Translations under genes and position numbers: made by a program
Shown: one piece after another, positions 35,275-44,500 of the stretch
Position numbering within the stretch: position 1 is the first letter of the stretch
Layout of the letters: each line of letters starts with the position of its first letter
Source: Dokdonia sp.
GTDB lineage: Bacteria; Bacteroidota; Bacteroidia; Flavobacteriales; Flavobacteriaceae
Assembly (NCBI GenBank): GCA_020630915.1
Contig: JAHDIF010000004.1
Location: 186,001 to 250,000, forward strand
Reading direction: 5' to 3'
DNA: 64,000 nucleotides
The notes under the pieces: generated by a model
Seen by the model: the letters and a program-made list of their open reading frames with translations, nothing else
Databases searched by the model: none
What the model was told of the DNA's origin: nothing

Positions 35275-35859
35275 ATGAAACGAATTGTGATTTTTGCCTC
35301 AGGTAACGGTACAAATGCCCAGCGTATTATAGATCATTTTAAGGGTCGTACGGATGCTCAAGTCGTGCAAGTGCTCAGTAACAACAAGAGTGCCAAAGTT
35401 CTGGAACGTGCCAGCAATAGTAAGATAAGCGCCATATCGTTTAATAGAACTGCCTTTTATAAAACAGACCATATCCTAAATTTACTCAAGACTACACGGC
35501 CAGACCTCATTGTCTTGGCGGGCTTTTTATGGTTGTTCCCAGAAGATATCATTCGGGCATTTCCAGATAATGTTATTAATATTCATCCAGCCCTATTGCC
35601 AGATTTTGGAGGTAAAGGAATGTATGGCAAGTATGTGCATGAGGCAGTTTACGCTTTCGCGAAAGCGCACCCAAAACAAAAAACACATACTGGAATCACC
35701 ATTCATAAAGTAACCCCAGAGTACGATAAAGGCGAATTTTTATTTCAAGCCAAAGTAGAAGTAACAAGAGATGACACTCCAGAAAGTATTGCTGAGAAAG
35801 TACATAAGCTTGAGTATAAACATTTTCCTGAGGTGATTGAGAAAATCCTGATCACATAA
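35275..35859 (+). CDS. purN: Phosphoribosylglycinamide formyltransferase
   Basis: PurN transfers a formyl group from 10-formyl-THF to GAR in purine synthesis. From the ATG at 35275 the product is 194 residues starting MKRIVIFASGNGTN, the usual opening. A start at 35242 would add 11 unrelated residues. The catalytic set is N102, H104 (INIHPALLP) and D151 (PEYDKGEF). A family A palindrome encodes AFAKA at 127-131, in the variable loop before the THTGITIH strand. It is divergent from acpP. Confidence 0.96.
   Translation: MKRIVIFASGNGTNAQRIIDHFKGRTDAQVVQVLSNNKSAKVLERASNSKISAISFNRTAFYKTDHILNLLKTTRPDLIVLAGFLWLFPEDIIRAFPDNVINIHPALLPDFGGKGMYGKYVHEAVYAFAKAHPKQKTHTGITIHKVTPEYDKGEFLFQAKVEVTRDDTPESIAEKVHKLEYKHFPEVIEKILIT
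35653..35666. repeat. Family A palindrome inside purN
   Basis: A perfect 14-bp core (extended TTACGCTTTCGCGAAAGCGC) read in the AFAKA frame, in a loop that varies in length among PurN proteins. Confidence 0.95.
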
Positions 35860-35860
35860 T

Positions 35861-35887
35861 TAATGAGATTCCCGCCTACGCTGGAAT
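35861..35887 (-). repeat. Family B dispersed repeat, copy 2 (inverted)
   Basis: The reverse complement of this stretch matches 3836-3862 at 21 of 27 positions, including the shared TCTCATTA end. It fills almost the whole 37-base gap between purN and the RNase H gene. Confidence 0.7.
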
Positions 35888-35896
35888 GACTATAAT

Positions 35897-36535
35897 ATGT
35901 CTAAAAAGAAAGAAAAGTTTTACGTTGTTTGGGAAGGCAAAAAACCTGGCATCTACCTTACATGGGCAGATTGCAAGGCTATGATTACTGGATATGCTGG
36001 GGCAAAGTATAAAAGCTTTGACAACTTTACTACGGCAAAAAAAGCCTATAACGGAGACTATAATGACTTTAAGGGCTCTTCTAAAAAGAAAAAAGCACTT
36101 ACTCCAGAAGAAAAAGAAAAATTCGGTCTCCCAAACCTGTACTCTATCGCTGTAGATGCAGCAAGCTCTGGAAATCCAGGCGTAATGGAATATAGAGGTG
36201 TAGATACCCAGACTGAGAAACAACTCTTTCATCAAGGTCCTTTTAAACAAGGAACTAATAATATAGGAGAGTTTCTGGCCTTAGTTCACGGGCTAGCCTA
36301 CCTCAAAAAAAACAATAGTGATCGCATAATTTATTCAGACTCTCGTATTGCTATAGGCTGGGTAAAAAAGAAAAAGTGCAACACGAAATTACAGCCCAAT
36401 TCAAAAAATAAAGATGTTATAGACCTTATTAAGAGAGCTGAGAGTTGGTTAAAAACTAACACCTATACCACCACAGTAGTAAAGTGGGAGACAAAAGCTT
36501 GGGGAGAAATCCCAGCAGACTTTGGTAGAAAATAA
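35897..36535 (+). CDS. Ribonuclease H with viroplasmin-type N-terminal domain
   Basis: RNase HI degrades the RNA of RNA-DNA hybrids. The 212-residue product has an N-terminal hybrid-binding (caulimovirus viroplasmin-like) domain at about residues 7-52 (FYVVWEGKKPGIYLTWADCKAMITG). A basic linker leads to an RNase H domain at about 80-210. The acidic catalytic residues fit VDAASSGNPG, NIGEFLALVHG and YSDSRIAIGW. The final Asp is likely in the C-terminal GEIPADFGRK. This arrangement is common in Bacteroidetes. Confidence 0.92.
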   Translation: MSKKKEKFYVVWEGKKPGIYLTWADCKAMITGYAGAKYKSFDNFTTAKKAYNGDYNDFKGSSKKKKALTPEEKEKFGLPNLYSIAVDAASSGNPGVMEYRGVDTQTEKQLFHQGPFKQGTNNIGEFLALVHGLAYLKKNNSDRIIYSDSRIAIGWVKKKKCNTKLQPNSKNKDVIDLIKRAESWLKTNTYTTTVVKWETKAWGEIPADFGRK

Positions 36536-36607
36536 AACCCTAAGAATTCTTTGAGGATGTTTATTTTACGGCGCTCTAGACTAATTAGAGTTTAAATCCT
36601 ACGCATT

Positions 36608-37210
36608 ATGTTTAAAAATCTTCTTTGCCTATTTCTTTTTATAAGTGTAAGTTCTTTTGCACAAGAAAAATTAATTGTCCTTTCTTTAGATAATGACACC
36701 TATATAGGTGTAAAAAAATACGAATTACTTCAGTTTGGAATGAATATTAAACCTGTTGTGGGCAGACCACAACATATAAAGTATGAAAATATTAAAGAAC
36801 TTAGAGTCCAGGGAGTAAGTGAAGAAAAAGATGGTATTTACCACTACATACCTTTTGGAGAGCCTAAGGAAATCATTTTGCCTAATGGTCAAAAAAGACG
36901 CGGAAAAAAAGAAAGCCGTTCCGGATCTCTTATGAAACTTCTATACGACGGTCAAGTAAAACTTTATGAAGACACAAAAATAACACCCATAAAAAAAGAT
37001 GGTGTTGTTACTTCAAAAACAAAAACTGAGATCAGTAAATATATAAAAGTAGGTAACGAAGATCCTTTTACCATAAAAGGGAAAAGACAAGCGCTGGATT
37101 TTTTCAATAAATGTCCTGAAGTGGCGAAGAAAATAGACGCTCGGTTCCGTCTTAATGAAATTGAAACCTATCTAGAGATTTATAATAAGTATTGTGTTAA
37201 AGAAGAATAA
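36608..37210 (+). CDS. Secreted protein of unknown function
   Basis: The 200-residue product has a signal peptide (about residues 1-18, ending in SSFAQ) and a basic, mainly beta-rich body with two cysteines near the C-terminus (around residues 163 and 195). I do not recognise a domain. It lies 72 bases after the RNase H gene and about 99 bases before the PfkB gene, all on the plus strand. The frame is long, has a good signal peptide and codon use like its neighbours, so the gene is real. Confidence 0.75.
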   Translation: MFKNLLCLFLFISVSSFAQEKLIVLSLDNDTYIGVKKYELLQFGMNIKPVVGRPQHIKYENIKELRVQGVSEEKDGIYHYIPFGEPKEIILPNGQKRRGKKESRSGSLMKLLYDGQVKLYEDTKITPIKKDGVVTSKTKTEISKYIKVGNEDPFTIKGKRQALDFFNKCPEVAKKIDARFRLNEIETYLEIYNKYCVKEE

Positions 37211-37266
37211 GCAGGAATACTTCTTAAGTGGGAGTTTCTATCATCTTTAGTAAGAAACATTATGTA

Positions 37267-37280
37267 GCTTTCGCCAAAGC
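37267..37280. repeat. Near-perfect family A palindrome upstream of the pfkB-like gene
   Basis: GCTTTCGCCAAAGC matches 13 of 14 positions. It ends 7 bases before a putative -7 promoter box. Confidence 0.8.
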
Positions 37281-37287
37281 AAAACCG

Positions 37288-37295
37288 TATATTTG
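37288..37295 (+). promoter_or_regulatory. Probable -7 box of the pfkB-like gene
   Basis: TATATTTG matches the TAnnTTTG consensus 14 bases before the ATG. The region of the expected -33 element is occupied by the near-perfect palindrome. Confidence 0.5.
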
Positions 37296-37309
37296 CAAAA
37301 AAAATCTTA

Positions 37310-38236
37310 ATGAGTAAACTCGTTATTGTGGGGTCTTGTGCTTTTGACGCCATTGAAACACCTTTTGGAAAGACAGATAAGATTATAGGAGGTGCTTCTC
37401 CTTATATAGGCCTTGCTGCTTCTCATTTTAAAAATGTTAGCCCCGCTATTGTAACAGTAGTAGGTGAAGATTTTCCTCAAGAATACTTAGATTTTCTTTC
37501 TGAGCGAGGAATAAATACAGAGGGTATTGAGATTGTAAAAGGTGGCAAAACCTTTTTCTGGAGTGGCAAGTATCACAATGATATGAATTCTAGAGACACG
37601 CTCGCCACAGAGCTTAATGTGCTTGCAGATTTTTCTCCTGTTGTTCCAACAAACTATAAAGATGCAGAGATTGTGATGCTGGGCAACCTGCAACCATCTG
37701 TTCAACTCAATGTTATAGAACAAATGAATAATCCTAAACTAGTTATTCTTGATACGATGAATTTCTGGATGGATATCGCACTAGAAGAATTAAAAACAAC
37801 CCTTAAAAAGGTGAATGTCATTACGATCAATGATGAAGAAGCTCGTCAACTTAGCGGAGAATATTCCTTAGTGACAGCGGCACAAAAAATACACGAGATG
37901 GGACCACAATATGTGGTGATCAAAAAAGGAGAGCACGGCGCACTACTATTTCATAATGATGAGATGTTCTATGCCCCCGCACTTCCTCTTGCAGAGGTTT
38001 TTGATCCGACAGGGGCCGGAGACACCTTTGCCGGTGGCTTTGCAGGATTTCTTGCAAAATCCGGAAACATCTCTTTTGAGAATATGAAAAATGCGCTTAT
38101 TTATGGTTCCTGCCTTGCCTCTTTTACTGTGGAAAAATTTGGAACAGAGCGACTAGCAGAACTTACAGGTGATCAAGTAAAACAACGCCTGCATCAGTTT
38201 AAACAGTTAACACAATTTGATATAGAACTTAATTAA
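37310..38236 (+). CDS. PfkB family carbohydrate kinase
   Basis: A ribokinase-fold kinase that phosphorylates a sugar or nucleoside. The 308-residue product has the N-terminal glycine pair region (KIIGGASPYIGLAA) and the PfkB signature DPTGAGDTFAGGFAGFL, whose aspartate is the catalytic base. The substrate is not deducible. A terminator follows, then the PurF-like gene 39 bases downstream of its stop. A nucleoside or ribose-type substrate would fit that neighbour, but this is inference. Confidence 0.9.
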   Translation: MSKLVIVGSCAFDAIETPFGKTDKIIGGASPYIGLAASHFKNVSPAIVTVVGEDFPQEYLDFLSERGINTEGIEIVKGGKTFFWSGKYHNDMNSRDTLATELNVLADFSPVVPTNYKDAEIVMLGNLQPSVQLNVIEQMNNPKLVILDTMNFWMDIALEELKTTLKKVNVITINDEEARQLSGEYSLVTAAQKIHEMGPQYVVIKKGEHGALLFHNDEMFYAPALPLAEVFDPTGAGDTFAGGFAGFLAKSGNISFENMKNALIYGSCLASFTVEKFGTERLAELTGDQVKQRLHQFKQLTQFDIELN

Positions 38237-38243
38237 TACTAAC

Positions 38244-38271
38244 GCGCTCCTTTATGGAGCGCTTTTGTTTT
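38244..38271 (+). terminator. Intrinsic terminator after the pfkB-like gene
   Basis: A 7-bp stem (GCGCTCC / GGAGCGC) with loop TTTAT, followed by TTTTGTTTT. It lies just before the PurF-like gene, so read-through or a promoter inside the hairpin region must supply that gene. Confidence 0.85.
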
Positions 38272-38275
38272 ACCT

Positions 38276-40174
38276 ATGAGTGATGCAATAAAACACGAAT
38301 GCGGGATTGCCCTAATCCGCCTAAAGAAGCCTTTAGAATTCTATAAGGAAAAATATGGGACTGCCTTTTACGGCGTAAACAAGATGTATCTAATGATGGA
38401 AAAACAGCATAACCGTGGACAAGACGGTGCTGGTTTTGCAAGCATTAAGCTAGACATGGATCCAGGAGAGCGTTATATCTCTAGGCAGAGATCTGTGGCA
38501 CAGCAACCTATTCAAGATATATTTGCTCAAATAAATGGCCGCATTAACGATCTGATGGCAGAAAATTCAGATAAAAAAGATGATGTCGCTTGGCAAAAAA
38601 AGAACGTGCCATACATAGGAGAACTCCTTATGGGTCATGTACGGTATGGCACCTTTGGCAAAAACAGTGTAGAAAGTGTACACCCTTTCTTAAGGCAAAA
38701 CAACTGGATGCATCGTAACCTTATCGTAGCGGGTAACTTTAATATGACTAATGTAAGTACGCTTTTTAAAAAGCTAGTGTCATTAGGACAACATCCCAAA
38801 GAGCAGGCAGACACTATTACAGTAATGGAAAAAATAGGCCATTTTCTGGATGATGAAGTTGCTAAGCTGTATAAAAAACTAAAAAAAGAAGGATTTAATA
38901 AGCAGCAGGCCTCTCCTCAAATAGCAGAGCGTCTTAAGGTGGAGAAAATACTTAAAAGAGCTTCGAAAGACTGGGATGGTGGCTATGCCATGGCTGGTTT
39001 ACTAGGTCATGGAGATGCTTTTGTATTAAGAGATCCGGCAGGTATAAGGCCCGCATATTATTTTGAAAATGACGAGATCGCAGTAGTTGCGAGTGAGCGC
39101 CCTGTAATACAAACAGCTTTTGATGTGGCCTTTAACGATGTTCAAGAGCTAGAGCCTGGATGTGCCCTCATTGTAAAGAAAAGTGGCAAGCTCTCTATAA
39201 AAAGAGTTTTAAAACCGCTTACGCGAAAAGCGTGCTCCTTCGAGCGCATTTACTTCTCACGAGGTAGTGATGCCGAAATTTATGAAGAGCGTAAACAATT
39301 GGGGCGACTATTAATGCCAGAAGTCCTTAAGAGTATTAATCACGATACGAAGAACACTGTTTTTAGTTTTATTCCTAATACGGCAGAGACCTCATTTTAT
39401 GGGATGGTAGAGGCGGCACAAGACGAACTCAACAAACAAAAGAAAAATGAGATTCTCGCTTCTAAGGAAACATTAGATGATGAAGCTCTTAATGCTATAC
39501 TTTCGCGTAAGCTACGTACAGAAAAAATTGCTATTAAAGACGCAAAGCTTAGAACCTTTATAACAGAAGATAGTAGTCGTGATGATCTCGTTGCACATGT
39601 ATATGATGTAACTTACGGAGTTGTAAAACCAGAAGATACCCTTGTTATTATAGATGATAGTATTGTTAGAGGAACAACGCTTAAGAAAAGTATCATTAAG
39701 ATGATGGCTCGTCTAGATCCAAAAAAGATTGTCGTTGTCTCTTCGGCACCACAAATACGCTATCCTGATTGTTATGGTATAGATATGGCAAGGTTAGAAG
39801 ACTTCATAGCCTTTAGAGCAGCCATTTCCTTATTACAAGACAGAGGATTAAGTGATACCGTTCAAGACGTCTATAAAAAATGTAAAGCGCAGGTAGACCT
39901 TAAGGATAAGGATGTGAAGAATTTTGTCAAGGAAATCTATGCTCCATTTACAGATGTGGAGATTTCATCAAAAATAGCAGAACTCCTTAGTGACGATACA
40001 GTACAGCCAGAGGTAGAAATTATCTATCAAACGGTAGACAACTTACATAAGGCTTGCCCTAAAAACCTTGGAGACTGGTACTTTACGGGTAACTACCCTA
40101 CAGATGGTGGACATCGCGTAGTAAATAGAGCGTTCATAAATTATGTAGAAGGTAATAGTGAGAGGGCTTACTAA
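38276..40174 (+). CDS. Amidophosphoribosyltransferase-like protein (long PurF homologue)
   Basis: PurF makes 5-phosphoribosylamine from PRPP and glutamine. The 632-residue product is about 130 residues longer than ordinary PurF. The nucleophile is probably C9 in KHECGIALIRL, exposed after removal of an 8-residue propeptide. The Ntn domain continues with NRGQDGAGFAS and GHVRYGTFG. The PRPP motif is LVIIDDSIVRGTTLKKS in the C-terminal phosphoribosyltransferase domain. Extra segments include a helical insert at about 200-235. I recall this long form being common in Bacteroidetes besides a shorter PurF, so the exact role is uncertain. Confidence 0.87.
   Translation: MSDAIKHECGIALIRLKKPLEFYKEKYGTAFYGVNKMYLMMEKQHNRGQDGAGFASIKLDMDPGERYISRQRSVAQQPIQDIFAQINGRINDLMAENSDKKDDVAWQKKNVPYIGELLMGHVRYGTFGKNSVESVHPFLRQNNWMHRNLIVAGNFNMTNVSTLFKKLVSLGQHPKEQADTITVMEKIGHFLDDEVAKLYKKLKKEGFNKQQASPQIAERLKVEKILKRASKDWDGGYAMAGLLGHGDAFVLRDPAGIRPAYYFENDEIAVVASERPVIQTAFDVAFNDVQELEPGCALIVKKSGKLSIKRVLKPLTRKACSFERIYFSRGSDAEIYEERKQLGRLLMPEVLKSINHDTKNTVFSFIPNTAETSFYGMVEAAQDELNKQKKNEILASKETLDDEALNAILSRKLRTEKIAIKDAKLRTFITEDSSRDDLVAHVYDVTYGVVKPEDTLVIIDDSIVRGTTLKKSIIKMMARLDPKKIVVVSSAPQIRYPDCYGIDMARLEDFIAFRAAISLLQDRGLSDTVQDVYKKCKAQVDLKDKDVKNFVKEIYAPFTDVEISSKIAELLSDDTVQPEVEIIYQTVDNLHKACPKNLGDWYFTGNYPTDGGHRVVNRAFINYVEGNSERAY
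39499..39512. repeat. Degenerate family A palindrome in the long purF-like gene
   Basis: ACTTTCGCGTAAGC matches 12 of 14 positions, read in the LSRK frame. A second degenerate copy with one extra base is at 39217-39231 (GCTTACGCGAAAAGC). Confidence 0.45.
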
Positions 40175-40210
40175 GTAACGATCTTAAATATATCCCAAAT
40201 TACTAACCAA

Positions 40211-40250
40211 TTGTGTATTTGGTCTAAAAATTGTGTTGTTGGTCTAAAAA
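40211..40250. repeat. Tandem 20-bp direct repeat
   Basis: Two adjacent 20-bp units, 40211-40230 and 40231-40250, are identical at 18 of 20 positions. Both end in GGTCTAAAAA. It lies 36 bases after the long purF-like gene. Confidence 0.85.
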
Positions 40251-40329
40251 CTGTCGCACGGTATAAAATCAATGCTATATTAGCATAGCCATAAGCATAA
40301 GTAGGTTAAGTTCATGGTAGATTTGGGGC

Positions 40330-40359
40330 AAAAAAAGGTGGATCTTTCCGCCTTTTTTT
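40330..40359 (+). terminator. Probable terminator downstream of the long purF-like gene
   Basis: A 13-bp stem with one G-T wobble (AAAAAAAGGTGGA / TCCGCCTTTTTTT) and loop TCTT. It lies 155 bases after the purF-like stop. Confidence 0.75.
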
Positions 40360-40539
40360 ATGCGCCAAATTCTCGGGGGCGATGAACGCATTGAAATCGA
40401 AACTGAAATCGAACACTCCCAAAAATAACCGAACACCCTAAGCAAAACTTCTCTTTCTTCATCCAGATCTTTCTGTCTGCTATATTTCAAATTCATCAGT
40501 ACCTCCATCTCAAAAGGTTGTTATAAAACACCCAATAAA

Positions 40540-40563
40540 AAAGGGCTGCCGAAGCAACCCTTT
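40540..40563 (-). terminator. Intrinsic terminator of the superoxide dismutase gene
   Basis: On the minus strand, AAAGGGTTGC-TTCG-GCAGCCCTTT forms a 10-bp stem with one G-U pair and a UUCG tetraloop, followed by TTT. It lies 23 bases after the sod stop. Confidence 0.9.
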
Positions 40564-40586
40564 ACACTATCTAAATATCTAAAAGA

Positions 40587-41195
40587 TTATTTGTTCTGAG
40601 CATACTTTGCAGAAGCAGCCTCCCAATTAATCACATTAAAGAATGCATTTATATAATCTGGACGTCTATTCTGATAATTCAAATAATAGGCGTGTTCCCA
40701 AACATCCAGTCCTAAAATTGGTGTTCCTCCACAAGTAACTCCTGGCATAAGGGGGTTATCTTGATTAGGTGTGCTACATACTTCTACCTTTCCTCCCTTG
40801 TGAACGCATAACCAAGCCCATCCAGAACCGAACTGAGTGGCAGCAGCTTTAGAAAAAGCATCTTTAAACGCATCATAGTTTCCGTAAGCATCATTTATAG
40901 CGGCAGCAAGATCTCCTGTAGGCTCTCCTCCTCCATCTGGAGATAGAATTTCCCAGAAAAGACGGTGGTTGTAAAATCCTCCTCCGTTGTTACGCACAGC
41001 ACCGTTAGATAAATCCAGGTTAGCAAGGATATTTTCTATGTTCTTTCCTTCTAGATCTGTTCCCTCTACAGCTGCATTAAGCTTAGAAGTATATCCGTTG
41101 TGGTGCTTGCTATGGTGTATCTCCATAGTACGTGCATCTATATGTGGTTCTAACGCGTCGTAAGCGTAGTTTAATTTTGGTAATTCAAATGACAT
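40587..41195 (-). CDS. Superoxide dismutase (Fe/Mn family, Mn-type features)
   Basis: Disproportionates superoxide in the cytoplasm. The 202-residue product has the four metal ligands H27 (EIHHSKHH), H77 (FYNHRLFWE), D164 and H168 ([10 protein letters not shown]). The segment TPNQDNPLM carries a glutamine in the position typical of manganese enzymes rather than iron enzymes, so Mn or cambialistic use is inferred. It is a single gene with a -7 promoter box upstream and a UUCG terminator. Confidence 0.95.
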   Translation of the reverse strand: MSFELPKLNYAYDALEPHIDARTMEIHHSKHHNGYTSKLNAAVEGTDLEGKNIENILANLDLSNGAVRNNGGGFYNHRLFWEILSPDGGGEPTGDLAAAINDAYGNYDAFKDAFSKAAATQFGSGWAWLCVHKGGKVEVCSTPNQDNPLMPGVTCGGTPILGLDVWEHAYYLNYQNRRPDYINAFFNVINWEAASAKYAQNK

Positions 41196-41233
41196 AATTG
41201 TAAAATGTTTTAGATTAATACCTTATTTCTAAA

Positions 41234-41241
41234 CAAAAATA
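41234..41241 (-). promoter_or_regulatory. Probable -7 box of the superoxide dismutase gene
   Basis: TATTTTTG on the minus strand matches TAnnTTTG, 38 bases before the sod ATG. No clear -33 TTG is visible at standard spacing. Confidence 0.55.
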
Positions 41242-41329
41242 CAAATTACCTAAGTGAATCTGAATAAGATACTTGAGAGTTTTTCTATATCCTTATAAAT
41301 GAGATTGATGGTGTGGAGTATCTTATTAC

Positions 41330-41343
41330 GCTTTCGCGAAAGC
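41330..41343. repeat. Family A palindrome between sod and addA-like genes
   Basis: A perfect 14-bp core, extended on the left as TTACGC, in the divergent intergenic region. Confidence 0.95.
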
Positions 41344-41460
41344 ATAAAAACCAATTAAAAACGCAACCTTTTAGGAAACAGGCCGTCTTATCAATAATTA
41401 ATGATACCATATAGGGGTATTTGCGATCATTAATTTGCTATAAGGTTAGTTTAAGTTTAG

Positions 41461-41490
41461 AAAAGCTGTTCGTTTGTGGGCAGCTTTTTT
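41461..41490 (+). terminator. Terminator-like hairpin in the addA leader
   Basis: An 8-bp stem (AAAAGCTG / CAGCTTTT) with a 12-base loop and trailing TT. It sits directly upstream of the addA-like start, so it would end a short leader transcript or act as an attenuator. Confidence 0.6.
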
Positions 41491-41501
41491 ATCTTAGTAC
41501 A

Positions 41502-44500
41502 ATGGCTATGCACTCTTCTATTTCTATATACAACGCATCTGCGGGCTCTGGCAAAACATATAGCCTTGTGAAGGACTATATTAAAGCCTTGTTGATGAGT
41601 AACACAAAAAACAAGCACCGTCACCTATTAGCTATTACTTTTACCAATAAAGCTGTTGCAGAGATGAAAGAGCGGGTTCTCTCGACTCTAGAAAACTTTG
41701 CTTCTTACCAAGATAAAGAAGAAAAGGTCCCCACAATGCTTGTTGATATTGCCTCAGATACTGGCATGAGTCATAAAAAAATAGCTTCAAAGGCTTCTCT
41801 AATTATTACAGAAATTCTGCACAACTATGCCTCCTTTGATATCGTTACCATAGACACCCTTACTCATAGAATATTGCGAACTTTTTCTAAAGATTTGGAT
41901 CTTTCTGGAAATTTTGAAGTTTCGCTGGATTCCAAGTCATTGTTATCTAAGGCCGTAGACAGAGTGATAGACAAAACAGGAACAGATAAAAAAATTACGG
42001 CAGTACTAGTAAATTATGCTCTTCAAAAAGCAGATGATGACAAAGACTGGAATATCGCACGCGACTTAAATGACATCGCCGCACTTCTCGATCGAGAAAA
42101 TGATGCCGTGGCAATGGCTACAATGAATGCAAAAACTCTAGGCGACTTTGAAAAACTCTCTATCAAATTATCTGAAAATAAAACAACCTTAATAACCCAA
42201 ATAAAAGAAAAAGCACAAACCTTACTAGACACATTTCTTTCTCAAGGCATAGAGGCATCTCATTTTAGCCGAAAGACTTTTTACAATCACGTTTCCAAGC
42301 TAGCACAAGACCCGCTTGCTGTAAAATTTGAACCAAAAAGTACATGGAAAAATGATATTGAAAACTATAGTTTTTATAACAAAACTACTGACGAGAATGC
42401 AAAGGCTCTAATTGATTCATCAAGAGATCGTCTTATTGCCTTTTTTAATGAAACAAAATCGTTGTTTTATCAAATTAAAAAAGTTGTTGAGTTTCAGAAA
42501 AAACTGGTTCCCCTCTCTACACTTCAACTAATAGGTGCAGAATTGCAAGCCATTAAAGCAGAAGAGAATATTTTGCTCATTTCAGACTTTAATAGCATTA
42601 TACATAGGTCTTTAAAAGAACAACCTGCTGCTTTTATATACGAAAGACTTGGGGAGCGCTATACGAATTACTTTATTGACGAATTTCAGGACACCTCTGT
42701 GCTTCAATGGGAAAATCTTATTTCTCTTATAGAAAACGCTCTTGTTTCTGAAAGTAAAGATACTGTTCCCAATAGTTTATTAATAGTAGGTGATCCCAAA
42801 CAAGCTATTTACAGATGGCGCGGTGGTAAGGCGGAGCAGTTTATAGCTTTAGCTCAAAAGAAACTGCCATTTCACTCACAAGAGGCCTCTATTATACAAC
42901 TGGCAACAAACTATAGGAGTCATAAAGAAGTAATTGCATTTAACAATTCCTTCTTTACGCATATCGCACAGTATTTTGATTCTGACATACACAGGGATAT
43001 TTATTTACAGGACAATAACCAGGGATACAACAGCAGGCTTGACGGTTTTGTCTCTATAGATTTTATTGAGGCTCAGACCACCCTTGAAGCAGATGAAATA
43101 TATCCAGAAAAAGTATTGGATATCATTAATAGTGTATCTCAAGAAGGCTTTGAGAGGAGTGATATTTGTATCCTTGTTAGAAATAATAAGAATGGGGCAC
43201 ATATGGCACAGTTTCTAGCAGAGAAAAAAGTACCTGTCGTATCCTCAGATAGCCTATTGCTTAAAAAATCTGCAACCGTTCTCTTTATTCACGATATTTT
43301 ACAATTACAACAACATCCTGACACTATCGCCATAGCCATTAGGGTTTTGATGTTCTTAGCGCAAACTCACAATGTAGAGGACACGCACGTATTTCTCAAC
43401 AACTGGCTTACCGACGATAGTGTAAGTTTACAATCCTATCTCGAAGAATTAAATATTTATTTTTCTTCTAAAGTTTTTGCCTCATTGCCACTATATGAAG
43501 GCGTAGAATACATTATTCGATCCTTTAATCTCATAGATCAAGCAGATGCTTATGTTAACGGATATTTAGAAGCTGTTTTTAGTTACACAAATTCTAAAAA
43601 TCTAGGTCTTATTGGGTTCTTACAACATTGGGAGGAGAAAAAAGACGTTTTAAGTATAGACGCCCCATTGCAAAAGGGTGCTGTACAGATTATGACAATT
43701 CACAAATCTAAAGGTCTAGAGTTCCCTATTGTCATTTTTCCATATGCAGACGCAAATATTTACCGCACAAACAATGAACATCACTGGTATAGTGTTCCAG
43801 AAGAAGATTTTGCCGGCTTCTCAAAACTCATGGTAGGCCATTCATCTAGTCTTCAAAATTACAGCACGCAAGGAGAGTCACTTTACCTCTCAAGGAGAAG
43901 AGAGCAACAGTTTGACGCAATAAATGTTTTGTACGTTGCACTCACAAGAGCTATAGAGCGATTGTATGTTTTATCACGCTTTCGCGAAAGCGTACCTCTT
44001 GAAAACTACGGCGACCTTTTTATAGACTTTCTAAAAACCACCGGAAAATGGCAAGAAGGACAACTCCACTACACCTTTGGAAGAGAAACAAGGGCGCAAG
44101 AATATAAAAAGGGTGTGCAGGAAACGGTGAGTATTCCTTTTACCTCTTCAGAGAAAGAGAAGCATAATATTAAAATAATAACTCGCAAAGGACTTGTACT
44201 AGACCAAAATAGAGCAGATGCTATTTCTTATGGAAATTTGCTTCATGAGATGCTGGCACTGGTTAAAACGCCTGAAGACATCGATAAGGCTCTTGCCTAT
44301 TTTGTTTCTGACGGACAGGTCTTACAGTCAGAAACAACTCCTTTTAGGATAACCTTAGAGATGGTTACAAATCACCCAGAGCTTAAAAATGCTTTTAGTA
44401 AAGAGGTGACAGTTTATAATGAAAAAGCTATTCTCACGAAAGAAGGATCAGTATTTATTCCTGATAGGATAGTGCTTTTTCCAGATGATACTGTTATTAT

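Larger units (their letters stand above)
40175..40586. other. 412-base intergenic region with tandem repeat and two terminators
   Basis: No convincing gene is seen. It holds a 2 x 20-bp tandem repeat (40211-40250), a plus-strand terminator (40330-40359), about 180 bases of unassigned sequence and the sod terminator (40540-40563). A minus-strand open frame of 77 codons (40275-40508) includes the terminator hairpin and has no recognisable protein features. Confidence 0.7.
41196..41501. other. 306-base divergent region between sod and addA-like genes
   Basis: It holds the sod -7 box (41234-41241), a family A palindrome (41330-41343) and a terminator-like hairpin (41461-41490) ending 11 bases before the addA-like ATG. 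No open frame with protein-like features is seen. Confidence 0.7.

Noticed and set aside
40275-40508. 77-codon open frame on the minus strand
   Set aside because: It contains the terminator hairpin of the purF-like gene, has an odd composition and no recognisable features, and lies in an otherwise non-coding gap.
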